Shown: positions 17,634-25,961, counted from the stretch's first letter. The stretch is DNA of 64,000 bases from Nitrincola salilacus (GCF_046271865.1 NZ_CP176580.1:310001-374000), one strand, 5' to 3'. Numbers and translations are program-made. The notes: generated by a model not told the origin, from the letters alone.

Positions 17634-20600
17634 TTAGTCAGCAGGATTAATCAGTTCTCTCCATGAGGTACGCTCACTGAAACTGCCACTGCTTTGGGTG
17701 GCTATTGATTCTATCGTTCCATCCTCAAGATTAACCTGCATGACGTCATCTATAAATACCGGCGCGTTGGGGGCTCTATCAAATCCGATACCCGATACAG
17801 GGACATCGCCCAGCATATCATCGCTATTAAAAAGACCATCAGCGTTTATATCAAAGAATGTAAGGTTCAGACGGGCGCCGGTGAAGGGGTCTATGGCCAT
17901 GACATAACCCCGGCCTGTGGGGGCGCATGGGTCGCTGCTGTCGGGTATACGGGTTGTACCGATCAGCACATCCCTTCTGAAAGAGTTTGCAATCACCATG
18001 CGTTCTCCTTCCTGGCCATTAACCGGTGATATCAGATCAATGTACCAGCCGGATTTTGAGTCCATATCATTTTCCACGGCGGCACTGATCACTCGCACAT
18101 CCCTGCCATTCAGAACAGCTTCCTGCTCAATTGTTCTGGAAACCAGAGAGGCTCTTCCTGCAATATTGAAGCCCTCGTCTTTAATGCCGTACCAGGTTTG
18201 TGTCTGCATATCGAGCAGGTCATCCTGATGTAGATATTTCCCGGTTCCGAAGAATATCCAGGTGTCACCCTGCTCATCCTGCAGTGCGGTGGGTGTCGCC
18301 GTGATCGCCTGGGCCTGCCCGTCGCTGTCCCGTGCCTGAAAGAAGGAGGTGATGGCAGGTGTGTTTGTGGTCAGATTATTTATTCTATAAAGATTGCCAT
18401 TAAAATCACCCGCATATACGGTGTCAGTGAAGCCATCATTGTTGCTGTCCCAAGCACGGATGCCAGACATTCCCAGACTTCCCGCAACAGCGGAATCAGT
18501 AACCTTGACTGTTCCGTTGGAGTTGCCGGAGCTCAGCGTGATTTGAATAAGCTGCGCTCTGTTGTTTGCACCATTAGGGCCGTTTCCGAGCAGAACACGC
18601 CACTGGCCATCGCTGACCTGTGCAATGATGGGGCTCCCGAGATTATTGCCCAATGCAGGTATATCGGTTGCGCTTTTTTCCCATAAGAAGGTGATGTTGG
18701 CAGGGTCGGTAATGTCAAGAGCATAGATGCCACGCCCGCCTCTGCCCAGAGTGCCAATCAGGATCGTTCTCCAGCTCCCCCCCATATACACGTCGGCAAC
18801 CGTGATCTCACCGTCCAGTAAATACCTGTGATCATAGGCAGAATCGGCTATCTCTTTCAGTCCGTTCCTGATGACGGTGTCGGGAATAAAGGCAAAGGTC
18901 TCAACCCCTGTATTGGCATTGAATCCGTGCAGCATCCCATCGTTGCTCTGCACGTAGACAACAGGTGCTCTGCTCACTTGGGCGTTGGCATACGTGACAT
19001 GCGTGCTGGCCCCTGTGAAGGATCTGTTGATATACAGCTGTCTATCCGGTTTGCCAACATATATTGGTTGTGAGTTGATTATGGTACCCAGCAGTGAGCT
19101 GCGATTACGGAAGGCTCCATTGCTGGACATCTCCTGCGATTGGTCACCGCGTATATAGTCAACAAGCTCCTCATCATCATTCAGCGCGCTTTTCTGGTCA
19201 TTATTCAGACTGTTATATTGAAACAGAGGAAACTTACTGGCTGCATTGTTACCGGAAGGGTTATGGGTACGAATAATTCTACTATCCCAATCGGGTAGCT
19301 GCTCACTTGCTCTCCAGACTTGCAGACCAATTGTCCCTGTCGCTGGATCGACCGGGATGGCAATCAGGTCACCTGTCCAGTGCTCGCTGACGTATTCGCT
19401 TTGAAAAATTCGCGAGCCTTGTTCCAGCCTGAAAGTATTGGCCGTTAATGCAGTGCCTGAGCCTCGTAATTCCTGATGGATATTTGCGAAAGCATCCTGG
19501 AGGCTGGAGATCATCCTGTCCGCTTCACTGGCAACATAGAAATTATCAGGGCGTGAGTCTCCCGTAGACAGGGTGTCTCCCGAAGCGTTCCACCATGCCG
19601 CTGGCAATGCTGTGGTGTGCTCATAGGTGCTGTAACCATCAGGCACCCGGAAACCACCATACTTGGCGGCAAGCCAATACTGGTTTTGACTCCGAGACCC
19701 TAAGAATTGTCCCTCACGAACATCCACCCAGTGTGTTGATGTGGTTTGCTCACCTTGCAGGTCGGGTCTTTGATCGCGTGTGTGAATGTCATATGCAAGC
19801 CCCGCGATGTATGCGGAGTTTTCTCGACCCGTGAAAGGAGTGTTGATGGTAATACCTTCCAGTTGTGCCACTTTATCGGTAGCCGTCACAACATTAATGA
19901 AGTCATCATCAGATACTTCTGAGGGGGTGGTTGGTTCGTCTTCTGTGCGGGTGTTACCCGGTAGATTCTTATCTTGCCATGTGTTTACGTCGCCAATGCC
20001 TAAAATGGCGGTGGCCTGACACCAGAATTGATAAGGATCCTCCCAGTTCTCTACCACGGGAAAGCCATCGGCCAGTTTATACGCTTCTGCCAGGTCGGAG
20101 GTTGAGATAGTAGAGTATGCAGAGACATTGCCAACATTACGAATATAACGTGTTGCCGCATAATAGAGCTCACTGACAGGATCCAGGTTTTTATGGTTTT
20201 TGTCTGTCAGTTGTCCAAACTTATTCAGGTAGTTAATGACCCCGCTATCAAGAATGGTATTGGATGTGGTTAAACTCAGTCTGCTGTTGGTGGCAGACGC
20301 GGCATCTGGATCAGGGTTGCGGATCAGAACGCCAGTGGTGGTGTCCCACTCTTTATCAGGATTGTTTTCCCAGCCGTTTTCCGGGTCGAAACGCTGCGGG
20401 CCAATGTAACGTTGGTTCGCACGTAAAACACCGCCATCTCGATTTACCCAGCTGTGGTCATTAAGGTAGCCAAAAATACTGTAGCGAAGTGTGTCTGAGT
20501 ATGCCTGCAATAACCCTTCAGGCTTCCAGCCCTGGCTGTATTCAATGCAGTTGTCCTCAAGCCCCACGCTTGCATCACAGACCTTAACGCGAATGCTGAT

Positions 20601-21305
20601 TTCGTAGAGGGTGTGCTCTGCGATGTCTGAATCAGGGTCGTAAGGTGTGGCACTATCCGCGTTAACATCGTTATGGTTCAGCATGAAGCGCATTTTGTTG
20701 CCAAGCCCATTAATGCGCATGTGCATATGCCCATAGGAGGAGAAAGGCGTCGCTCTGCCCATTGCTGTTTGGCTATTATTACCAACGCCGTCAGGATGCC
20801 TTCTGTTTGGGTAAATGTCAGCACCACCTTGTCCATCATGGCGAGCTTTTTCCAGCCAGGTTTCAGAAGGGGTGTCCTTGACACGGAAGCCGCCGGTCAA
20901 CGCCGAGCGGAATGGGTCGATGGTTTGTGTGGTCGCCCAGTTCAGAAAGTTACCGCTCCAGAGGAGATGTGCGCCGCTGTTGGTACATCGTCTGTCACTG
21001 GTTGTGCTGTAGGGATAAAAGTGTCGTTCGGACTCGGTTGCCGAGTAATGATATTTATAGCATTTACCGGAATCAAAATAACCGGCATAGCCGCGTGAAT
21101 CGGTGTAGCCGCCGAGGTTGGCGACACTGTTGATGGTGGGCCACTCAACCGAGGGGGTCAGTATCAGATTGCCTGGAACGCCTTCACCAACCAGCAAGGG
21201 TTTCTGGCTGATGGCGACCTCTGCTGTCACTGACGTTGTCAAGGCTGATGATATTAATGCACAAAGTGTCAGAAGGGCCAGTTTTGTACAGGTTAACTTG
21301 ATCAT
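17634..21305 (-). CDS. pilY1: PilY1-family type IV pilus tip/biogenesis protein (set 2)
   Basis: This 1223-residue secreted protein has a signal peptide (about 28 residues, ending TTSVTA) and a long N-terminal region without the vWA-like start seen in the set 1 copy. The C-terminal PilY1 beta-propeller domain has a calcium loop near residues 951-965 (DSNNDGFTDTVYAGD). A GGGAG ribosome-binding site lies upstream of the ATG. Its N-terminal part contains many aromatic and cysteine-bearing segments (for example SGKCYKYHY). The arrangement after pilX and before pilE matches the Pseudomonas operon, so this is the more orthodox of the two sets. Confidence 0.88.
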   Translation of the reverse strand: MIKLTCTKLALLTLCALISSALTTSVTAEVAISQKPLLVGEGVPGNLILTPSVEWPTINSVANLGGYTDSRGYAGYFDSGKCYKYHYSATESERHFYPYSTTSDRRCTNSGAHLLWSGNFLNWATTQTIDPFRSALTGGFRVKDTPSETWLEKARHDGQGGADIYPNRRHPDGVGNNSQTAMGRATPFSSYGHMHMRINGLGNKMRFMLNHNDVNADSATPYDPDSDIAEHTLYEISIRVKVCDASVGLEDNCIEYSQGWKPEGLLQAYSDTLRYSIFGYLNDHSWVNRDGGVLRANQRYIGPQRFDPENGWENNPDKEWDTTTGVLIRNPDPDAASATNSRLSLTTSNTILDSGVINYLNKFGQLTDKNHKNLDPVSELYYAATRYIRNVGNVSAYSTISTSDLAEAYKLADGFPVVENWEDPYQFWCQATAILGIGDVNTWQDKNLPGNTRTEDEPTTPSEVSDDDFINVVTATDKVAQLEGITINTPFTGRENSAYIAGLAYDIHTRDQRPDLQGEQTTSTHWVDVREGQFLGSRSQNQYWLAAKYGGFRVPDGYSTYEHTTALPAAWWNASGDTLSTGDSRPDNFYVASEADRMISSLQDAFANIHQELRGSGTALTANTFRLEQGSRIFQSEYVSEHWTGDLIAIPVDPATGTIGLQVWRASEQLPDWDSRIIRTHNPSGNNAASKFPLFQYNSLNNDQKSALNDDEELVDYIRGDQSQEMSSNGAFRNRSSLLGTIINSQPIYVGKPDRQLYINRSFTGASTHVTYANAQVSRAPVVYVQSNDGMLHGFNANTGVETFAFIPDTVIRNGLKEIADSAYDHRYLLDGEITVADVYMGGSWRTILIGTLGRGGRGIYALDITDPANITFLWEKSATDIPALGNNLGSPIIAQVSDGQWRVLLGNGPNGANNRAQLIQITLSSGNSNGTVKVTDSAVAGSLGMSGIRAWDSNNDGFTDTVYAGDFNGNLYRINNLTTNTPAITSFFQARDSDGQAQAITATPTALQDEQGDTWIFFGTGKYLHQDDLLDMQTQTWYGIKDEGFNIAGRASLVSRTIEQEAVLNGRDVRVISAAVENDMDSKSGWYIDLISPVNGQEGERMVIANSFRRDVLIGTTRIPDSSDPCAPTGRGYVMAIDPFTGARLNLTFFDINADGLFNSDDMLGDVPVSGIGFDRAPNAPVFIDDVMQVNLEDGTIESIATQSSGSFSERTSWRELINPAD

Positions 21306-21338
21306 GCTGCTGCTCCCTGCCGGACAACTGTTAGAAGA

Positions 21339-21941
21339 TTATCTGGATCGTTTCACTGTTGTCTGCAAAGCCGCGAAGGCTCGTTCGTTAATGGTTGATG
21401 GATCGCCGCTGCGTGCAGTAATCCGGTAATACCAAACTTCATCACTGACGGAATTGCTTCCATATTGCTGCTCATTGGCGCTCTGGTTTTGCTGGGCTTC
21501 TTTATCTTCAACACGGGCTATGAGCTGGATATATACCTGGGGTGTGCCAAGCGTTATATCTGTATTAACCAGGAACTGGTTTGGGATATTGGGTAATGCA
21601 GTGATATTCACCCAGCCAGTTGAGTTGGACGAGCTCCAGGTGTTTTCCGGGAAGGGGCCGCAAGTTGTTGGGGTGGGGTTTAATGGATCGCAGTCAAAGT
21701 CGTCACTGTTGGCGCCATAGATGCTATCAAGAATCAGCGCAGTTGACGAAATGGACATTTCTGCTGCACGTAAAGCTGTTTCTGCATTCTGAAATGCCAC
21801 TGAACGGTCATACAGGTTCGCTGTCATACGCTCTTGCAGCGTTGTCGATCTGATACTGGACAGACCGATAAGGGTAGCGACAACCAACATGATCATCGCA
21901 ACGACGAGTGCAACCCCTTGTTGTTTTTTTGGCTGTGTCAT
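21339..21941 (-). CDS. pilX: PilX-like minor pilin (set 2)
   Basis: The 200-residue protein begins with a basic leader and QGVALVVAMIMLVVATLIGLSSIRSTTLQERMTANL, the typical PilX N-terminus in which the Glu at +5 of other pilins is missing. The following helix RSVAFQNAETALRAAE is the PilX_N signature. It overlaps the pilW stop by four bases. The C-terminal part contains WYYRITARS, a stretch also seen in PilX relatives. Role: minor pilin of the tip-priming complex. Confidence 0.86.
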   Translation of the reverse strand: MTQPKKQQGVALVVAMIMLVVATLIGLSSIRSTTLQERMTANLYDRSVAFQNAETALRAAEMSISSTALILDSIYGANSDDFDCDPLNPTPTTCGPFPENTWSSSNSTGWVNITALPNIPNQFLVNTDITLGTPQVYIQLIARVEDKEAQQNQSANEQQYGSNSVSDEVWYYRITARSGDPSTINERAFAALQTTVKRSR

Positions 21942-23020
21942 AGTGATCGGTTCCTGAGTGAAACGATCTGAGTAAAGCTCCGCTCAAGACGGCCGTTGTT
22001 AACTGCCGAAGCCGTGCTGATGTTGGGTGTCAGGCTACTGAGCGTTAAGGTGACTTCTACCGCATTGATCGTGTTCCAGGGCGTGCCGGGAGCAGCGGCA
22101 GCAAACTGATCAGAGCCATCAGCGCGGTAGCGAAACTGCATATCAGTGACTCCTGAGATTATCTCTTCAGCAACCATGGCTGCGCTTCCTGAGTCGTTGC
22201 TCATTCGTATACGATAGAGAGAGCGGCCTCCTTCGGCTGGCCTGTCATTGTCACCGATATACCAGGCATGACTGGATATACTGGCGATAATAGTATTCTG
22301 GCTGTAGGGGCCGTGGTTTCCGTTCGTATTACAGGGTTGGTTTGGGTTGTTTCCAGGAATAATGGGCCCGAGTCCTTTGGTGCAGTTGCCTGGTGTCGTG
22401 GAGTTGCCAGTATTGACAACAATTAGATCTGCAGCCGGATTTTGACCGGAGGGGCCTGTCATCTGGAAGATTGTCCCTTGCAACTGATTGCATGCGAATA
22501 GAATATCGCCTGGTTGGAAGCCATGGCCCGTCATCGTACTCGGCCACGCAACTCTGAAATTCGCACCTTGGTTTGTATCCGTGTAGCTGGATACGTAAAC
22601 GCCTGATGATGTTCCGATCAATAAGGAGATTGCGTCGGTATCTGGCACTCTATTGGAAGCCCCGGCTATAGTGTCGCTGGGGCGATAGCCTCGTACAGGT
22701 GTGCTCCAGTCAACTGCCCAGGGGGTATTGCTGTCCTGAGCGCTGTTAAGAATGTTGACAACCTCTATGTCATTCCCGCAGGGATGTCCCCCTGTTTGTC
22801 TGATATCCCTTGCAAGCAGCTCAAAAGCCAAACGCACACCATCCTGTATTTGCCCAAGGCCTTGGTTTGCTCGATTGGACTGTCCACTTGATACAATAAT
22901 GCCAGTGACACCACCAATAATGACCAGCCCCAGTGTCAGCGAAATCATTAACTCAATCAGGGTGAGGCCCTTTGAGAAGGTGCGTGAACGATATGCACTA
23001 TCAAGCTTATGGTGTTTCAT
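21938..23020 (-). CDS. pilW: PilW-like minor pilin (set 2)
   Basis: This 360-residue pilin has a basic leader ending FSKG and the cleavage box LTLIELMISLTLGLVIIGGV with Glu at +5. A PilW-type region follows (GVRLAFELLARDIRQTGGHPCG). It overlaps both neighbours by four bases (ATGA junctions), showing tight coupling. It is somewhat longer than its set 1 counterpart and clearly not a recent duplicate, because only the N-terminal helix region is obviously similar. Confidence 0.86.
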   Translation of the reverse strand: MKHHKLDSAYRSRTFSKGLTLIELMISLTLGLVIIGGVTGIIVSSGQSNRANQGLGQIQDGVRLAFELLARDIRQTGGHPCGNDIEVVNILNSAQDSNTPWAVDWSTPVRGYRPSDTIAGASNRVPDTDAISLLIGTSSGVYVSSYTDTNQGANFRVAWPSTMTGHGFQPGDILFACNQLQGTIFQMTGPSGQNPAADLIVVNTGNSTTPGNCTKGLGPIIPGNNPNQPCNTNGNHGPYSQNTIIASISSHAWYIGDNDRPAEGGRSLYRIRMSNDSGSAAMVAEEIISGVTDMQFRYRADGSDQFAAAAPGTPWNTINAVEVTLTLSSLTPNISTASAVNNGRLERSFTQIVSLRNRSL

Positions 23021-23469
23021 AACTGAACCTGTGTCGTAATCTGGTGTTCAGGTGCACCCTGGCTGGCTTGTGATTCATCAAACTGAATAGTAATAGAACA
23101 CCTGCCCAGCGTGCAGTCGATAGAGCTGGTTGCCTGGGTTCCCAGTAATGCCCGGATCTCTTCACGCCATGCCCGGCGTACACTATTGCTATAGTTGCTT
23201 CCTGTTGGGTCTGATGCTTCCAAGGTCAGGTTATAACTGCTGTAATCTCTGGGTGCGGAGTCTTTAATATCAGTATCTGCCTGCATGGCTTCTATAATCG
23301 TATAGGTCTGCATAATGGCCATTGAACGTTGCATTGCGCTTTGATTGTTTTTCAGAGAATTCAGCTGCAGACCTGCCAAACCCAAAAGCCCAATCGACAG
23401 GACCAGTAAGGTAATCAAAACCTCAATCAGTCCCAGACCTTGCATATTCACTTTATGCGTTTTATACAT
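23017..23469 (-). CDS. pilV: PilV-like minor pilin (set 2)
   Basis: From the ATG at 23469, one base after the upstream stop, the protein begins MYKTHKVNMQGLGLIEVLITLLVLSIGLLGLAGLQ, a PilV-type prepilin of 150 residues with Glu at +5. An upstream in-frame start would overlap the preceding gene by 32 bases and is less likely. Two cysteines in the C-terminal part (DCTLGRC) could form a small disulfide loop. It belongs to the same coupled operon as the surrounding pilins. Confidence 0.85.
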   Translation of the reverse strand: MYKTHKVNMQGLGLIEVLITLLVLSIGLLGLAGLQLNSLKNNQSAMQRSMAIMQTYTIIEAMQADTDIKDSAPRDYSSYNLTLEASDPTGSNYSNSVRRAWREEIRALLGTQATSSIDCTLGRCSITIQFDESQASQGAPEHQITTQVQL

Positions 23470-23470
23470 G

Positions 23471-24019
23471 CTACAGGCACCCGGTCGCATCATCTTTGTC
23501 AATGGACTGCCTGTTACCAGCCCCTAAAACGATCTCTCGATAGCAGTTGTCCAAATGGGTTGAGTTGACCCTGATACGATTGCCACTGACCAGGTCTGTA
23601 CCTGTTCGGGCTAAACCATCAGCCTGGAAACGAATGCGGTCGGCAGTCAGTCCCGATGTCACGATAGCATTATTGTAACGACTGAAATCACCTCTTTGTA
23701 TAAGTGAGCCATTGGGCAGCATCATCAGCCAATGCTCCCATGTGGCAGTGTTTTCTGCACATTGAGTGGTATTTGCTGAGGTGGTTCGGCAAAGCGTGAC
23801 GGTTGAATTGCGACGTATGGCTTCGGAGCGGGCTGTCGTTATGAGGCCAATGATCTCGTTGGTTTGAGAGACTATTCTGTTCTTGGTGATCATGCTTTGG
23901 AAAGAGGGAATGCCAAGACCCAGTATGATGGCTGCAATAGAAATCGTAATCATGACTTCCATGAGAGAGAAGCCTTTCTGGACGCCAGGCAAAGCGTTTG
24001 ACGAAAATCTCGGATGCAT
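23471..24019 (-). CDS. fimU: FimU/FimT-like (GspH-type) minor pilin (set 2, first gene)
   Basis: The ATG at 24019 is preceded by GAAGG at good spacing; the frame could extend five codons to a TTG. The 182-residue protein has an approximately 16-residue leader ending QKG, then FSLMEVMITISIAAIILGLG. The GspH/FimT signature TTARSEAIRRNSTVTL follows, with cysteines for a disulfide. It is the first gene of set 2, equivalent to fimU in Pseudomonas, so the operon promoter should lie in the 24020-24296 gap. Confidence 0.86.
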   Translation of the reverse strand: MHPRFSSNALPGVQKGFSLMEVMITISIAAIILGLGIPSFQSMITKNRIVSQTNEIIGLITTARSEAIRRNSTVTLCRTTSANTTQCAENTATWEHWLMMLPNGSLIQRGDFSRYNNAIVTSGLTADRIRFQADGLARTGTDLVSGNRIRVNSTHLDNCYREIVLGAGNRQSIDKDDATGCL

Positions 24020-24055
24020 ACCAATAACCTTCAAGACTATTATGTTTGCATTTCA

Positions 24056-24140
24056 GGGGGCGATTCCCCCATCATTAAATACCAACTTCACTATCTTAAT
24101 ATTCAGCTATGAAATACTGCACTTTCAAACAGAAGTTGGT
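24056..24140. promoter_or_regulatory. inverted repeats upstream of the fimU operon
   Basis: GGGGG-CGATT-CCCCC (24056-24070) is a perfect hairpin about 40 bases before the fimU start. A separate 9-base inverted repeat, ACCAACTTC (24081-24089) with GAAGTTGGT (24132-24140), flanks the likely promoter. I could not assign a clear -10/-35 pair. They may be regulator sites or a leader hairpin. Confidence 0.4.
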
Positions 24141-24296
24141 GCGGAGTGAGGTTGATATAGTAACTGATATTGGTGCTGATATCTTTATTTTTTTCTGATG
24201 GGTGCCCGCTTGTATACTAAGAGGAGGCGCGTAAAAATAAACCGTTTTGAATCAAAAGGTTTAAGCGGGAAATGCAGCAAGCGATGGCGCTTGATC

Positions 24297-24806
24297 TTAT
24301 AAATATAATACATGGTATATGGTCTGCCAGGCTTTACATTTATTCTCCAGTTTCATCGCCGCATGAGCAGGACTTGTTGAAGGCAGGCGGGTATAGCTGA
24401 GGTAGTCGAGCCTGAGTTCTGGCAGAGCATACCGTCGAAAGCTCTGTTCAGCTTTTGCACCATTGAAGACCACATGCCTGATATCTGGATGGCGCCTGAA
24501 GAAGCTTTCAAAGTCATTCACTTTCAGTGAGCCCTCATCAATATCGGCATCCAGACTTCCGACCCGCACACAGGACTCAAGCACATCCCACACAGCAATG
24601 CCCTCGGCTTTCAGTATTTCCACTCGGTTGTGATAGGGTAGCTCCGGATGGGCGCCAAACAACTCCCCCATAATCGGCCAGAAAGCATTGCGAGGGTGCG
24701 CATAGTATTGCTGCGCCTCCAGCGAGGCGACACCGGGCATGCTCCCAAGAATCAATATCCGGGCATTTTCGGGCTCAATGGGTGGAAAGCTGTAGATCGG
24801 GGTCAT
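24297..24806 (-). CDS. DNA glycosylase of the hypoxanthine/uracil (UDG superfamily) type
   Basis: The protein (169 residues from the ATG at 24806) matches the DNA-deoxyinosine glycosylase family of the UDG superfamily. It has an N-terminal ILGSMPGVASLEAQQYYAHP segment, the AFWPIMGELF region, and a C-terminal LPSTSPAHA motif equivalent to the UDG motif 2. Such enzymes excise hypoxanthine or related deaminated bases to start base-excision repair. The start lies five bases after the hepT stop; the upstream start at 24869 would overlap hepT. It therefore forms the last gene of a mntA-hepT-glycosylase operon. Substrate preference cannot be read from sequence. Confidence 0.75.
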   Translation of the reverse strand: MTPIYSFPPIEPENARILILGSMPGVASLEAQQYYAHPRNAFWPIMGELFGAHPELPYHNRVEILKAEGIAVWDVLESCVRVGSLDADIDEGSLKVNDFESFFRRHPDIRHVVFNGAKAEQSFRRYALPELRLDYLSYTRLPSTSPAHAAMKLENKCKAWQTIYHVLYL

Positions 24807-24811
24807 ATAAA

Positions 24812-25222
24812 TCAGCGGCTGGATATTTGGCGTGCAAACTGGCGAAAGTCGTCCAGACGTGTTTTGCATAATGAGTGGACGATTGCCCAGTTGATTGTCT
24901 CGTAGGCATGTACTGCCAAATTTCTGAAACCCACGGCCTTGCGTAGTCGTCCGGCCAGTTCAGCATCTATCACGCCAGCATTTGACAGCATACTGAAGGC
25001 CTCACCCATAGTTGAGGGTGCGCTGGTCTCTGGGTGCGATGCAGCCCAATGCAGGGCAAGATCAACGCTGAGCTGAACGGAACGAGTCAGGTTGAGTGAT
25101 AGAATATCCTGGGCATCGAGATCCGCTTCAAGCTCAGCAACGCTGGCAGGGCAGCGAGACTCAAGTCTTTGTACGCAGCGCCTCAGTGATTCAAGTTTCT
25201 GACTGATCAGTTGCTGATCCAT
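24812..25222 (-). CDS. hepT: HepT-type HEPN ribonuclease toxin
   Basis: This 136-residue all-helical protein (DUF86/HepT family) carries the HEPN RNase motif R100-x4-H105-x-Y107 in RNLAVHAY. In studied HepT/MntA systems the toxin cleaves RNA and is silenced when MntA transfers AMP groups onto the tyrosine of this RX4HXY motif, which is present here. It overlaps its antitoxin gene by 16 bases. All motif residues are intact, so the toxin is probably functional. A DNA glycosylase gene follows after five bases. Confidence 0.87.
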   Translation of the reverse strand: MDQQLISQKLESLRRCVQRLESRCPASVAELEADLDAQDILSLNLTRSVQLSVDLALHWAASHPETSAPSTMGEAFSMLSNAGVIDAELAGRLRKAVGFRNLAVHAYETINWAIVHSLCKTRLDDFRQFARQISSR

Positions 25223-25608
25223 GCATCTAGCCTCTCTTTCAGCATGCGCTCCTGCAGAGGCACAAAATCAGCATTGGCGATAACATTCTGCAACATCAGC
25301 TTCGCCATCTCCTCTTCGGTACCCATCACTTTAATGCCGGTCGTAACAATCTGATTCAGCAGTGGTTGACCGACTGTGTGCAGATCAATCAAATCGACAG
25401 GACGGCCCGTGATCAGTGTGATCTCTTCAATCATAGCCGTACGCTGTAGCAAGGTCAGGGGTTGGCAGAGCTTCACGGCGAAGTCAATGTCGCTGTCGAG
25501 CGTTGCTCGACTCTGTGCAACGGAGCCAAATAGAACAGCCAGACGAATATCCGGAAAGGTCGTTTGTAACGATTGAAAATCAGGAATCTCTTTCATGGTG
25601 ATAAGCAT
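25207..25608 (-). CDS. mntA: MntA-type minimal nucleotidyltransferase antitoxin
   Basis: The 133-residue protein is a minimal nucleotidyltransferase. The GSX10DXD motif is complete (G28-S29 and D40-x-D42 in LFGSVAQSRATLDSDID), and a later acidic segment (VDLIDL) supplies the third carboxylate. Family members neutralise HepT by adding AMP. The ATG at 25608 or an in-frame ATG at 25596 could be used. The gene lies about 130 bases downstream of the small-RNA terminator on the same strand, so it probably has its own promoter. Confidence 0.87.
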   Translation of the reverse strand: MLITMKEIPDFQSLQTTFPDIRLAVLFGSVAQSRATLDSDIDFAVKLCQPLTLLQRTAMIEEITLITGRPVDLIDLHTVGQPLLNQIVTTGIKVMGTEEEMAKLMLQNVIANADFVPLQERMLKERLDAWISN

Positions 25609-25740
25609 ATCATGCCAACTAAGCTGTAACAGTTCACACTATAGCAGGCTTATCAACGACAGGGCAGAGGATGACTTTATCTGGATGTTAACAGATTGCT
25701 GAAAAGGCAGTACATGGCAGGAAAAGGCTGTGCTTAAAAC

Positions 25741-25778
25741 AAAAAAAGGGCCCTTATGCATCCTTGCTTAATGGGCCC
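25741..25778 (-). terminator. intrinsic terminator of the small RNA
   Basis: GGGCCC (25773-25778) pairs with GGGCCC (25748-25753), extended inward by TTA/TAA and GC pairs around the loop AAGGAT, and is followed on the minus strand by seven Ts (25747-25741). Confidence 0.88.
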
Positions 25779-25900
25779 CGTCATCGGCATCCTAGCCGAC
25801 CGCCATCCCCATCCCTGGGTGGACTTTATGAGGTACTGAACTCCATCAGATTTATCGGCGTCCTTGCCAACCTCTGACGCTATTTTCGTTGTTACGAGTG
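25741..25900 (-). ncRNA. candidate CsrB/RsmZ-like small RNA sequestering CsrA/RsmA
   Basis: Read on the minus strand, this gene-free stretch holds five consecutive hairpins, each with a six-base loop containing GGA. They are 25857-25868 (loop AAGGAC), 25836-25849 (TGGAGT), 25803-25822 (AGGGAT), 25784-25799 (TAGGAT) and 25748-25778 (AAGGAT). The last is an intrinsic terminator with GGGCCC arms followed by seven Ts. Several loops match the core CARGGAUG of the known CsrA-binding consensus. Repeated GGA hexaloops ending in a terminator define the CsrB/RsmX/Y/Z class. A promoter-like -10 (TATATT, 25912-25907) sets a start near 25900, giving about 160 nucleotides. No GacA box (TGTAAG-N6-CTTACA) was seen upstream. 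Expression and CsrA binding are inferred. Confidence 0.72.
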
Positions 25901-25906
25901 AGAGTT

Positions 25907-25936
25907 AATATAGGACTTTTTCCTAAATTCAAACAA
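25907..25936 (-). promoter_or_regulatory. predicted promoter of the small RNA
   Basis: TATATT (25912-25907) lies 18 bases downstream of TTGTTT (25936-25931) on the minus strand. The -35 lies inside a perfect palindrome, so a regulator bound there would control access of RNA polymerase. Confidence 0.5.
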
Positions 25937-25947
25937 TGTTTGAATTT
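25925..25947. promoter_or_regulatory. 23-base perfect palindrome, probable operator
   Basis: Arms AAATTCAAACA (25925-25935) and TGTTTGAATTT (25937-25947) are exact complements around one base. The core CAAAC-N3-GTTTG fits the published PsrA (TetR-family) site G/CAAAC-N2-4-GTTTG/C of Pseudomonas. It overlaps the -35 of the small RNA and lies 15 bases after the putP stop. No T-run follows, so it is unlikely to be a terminator. Confidence 0.6.
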
Positions 25948-25961
25948 CAGCAGTCGAAGTA

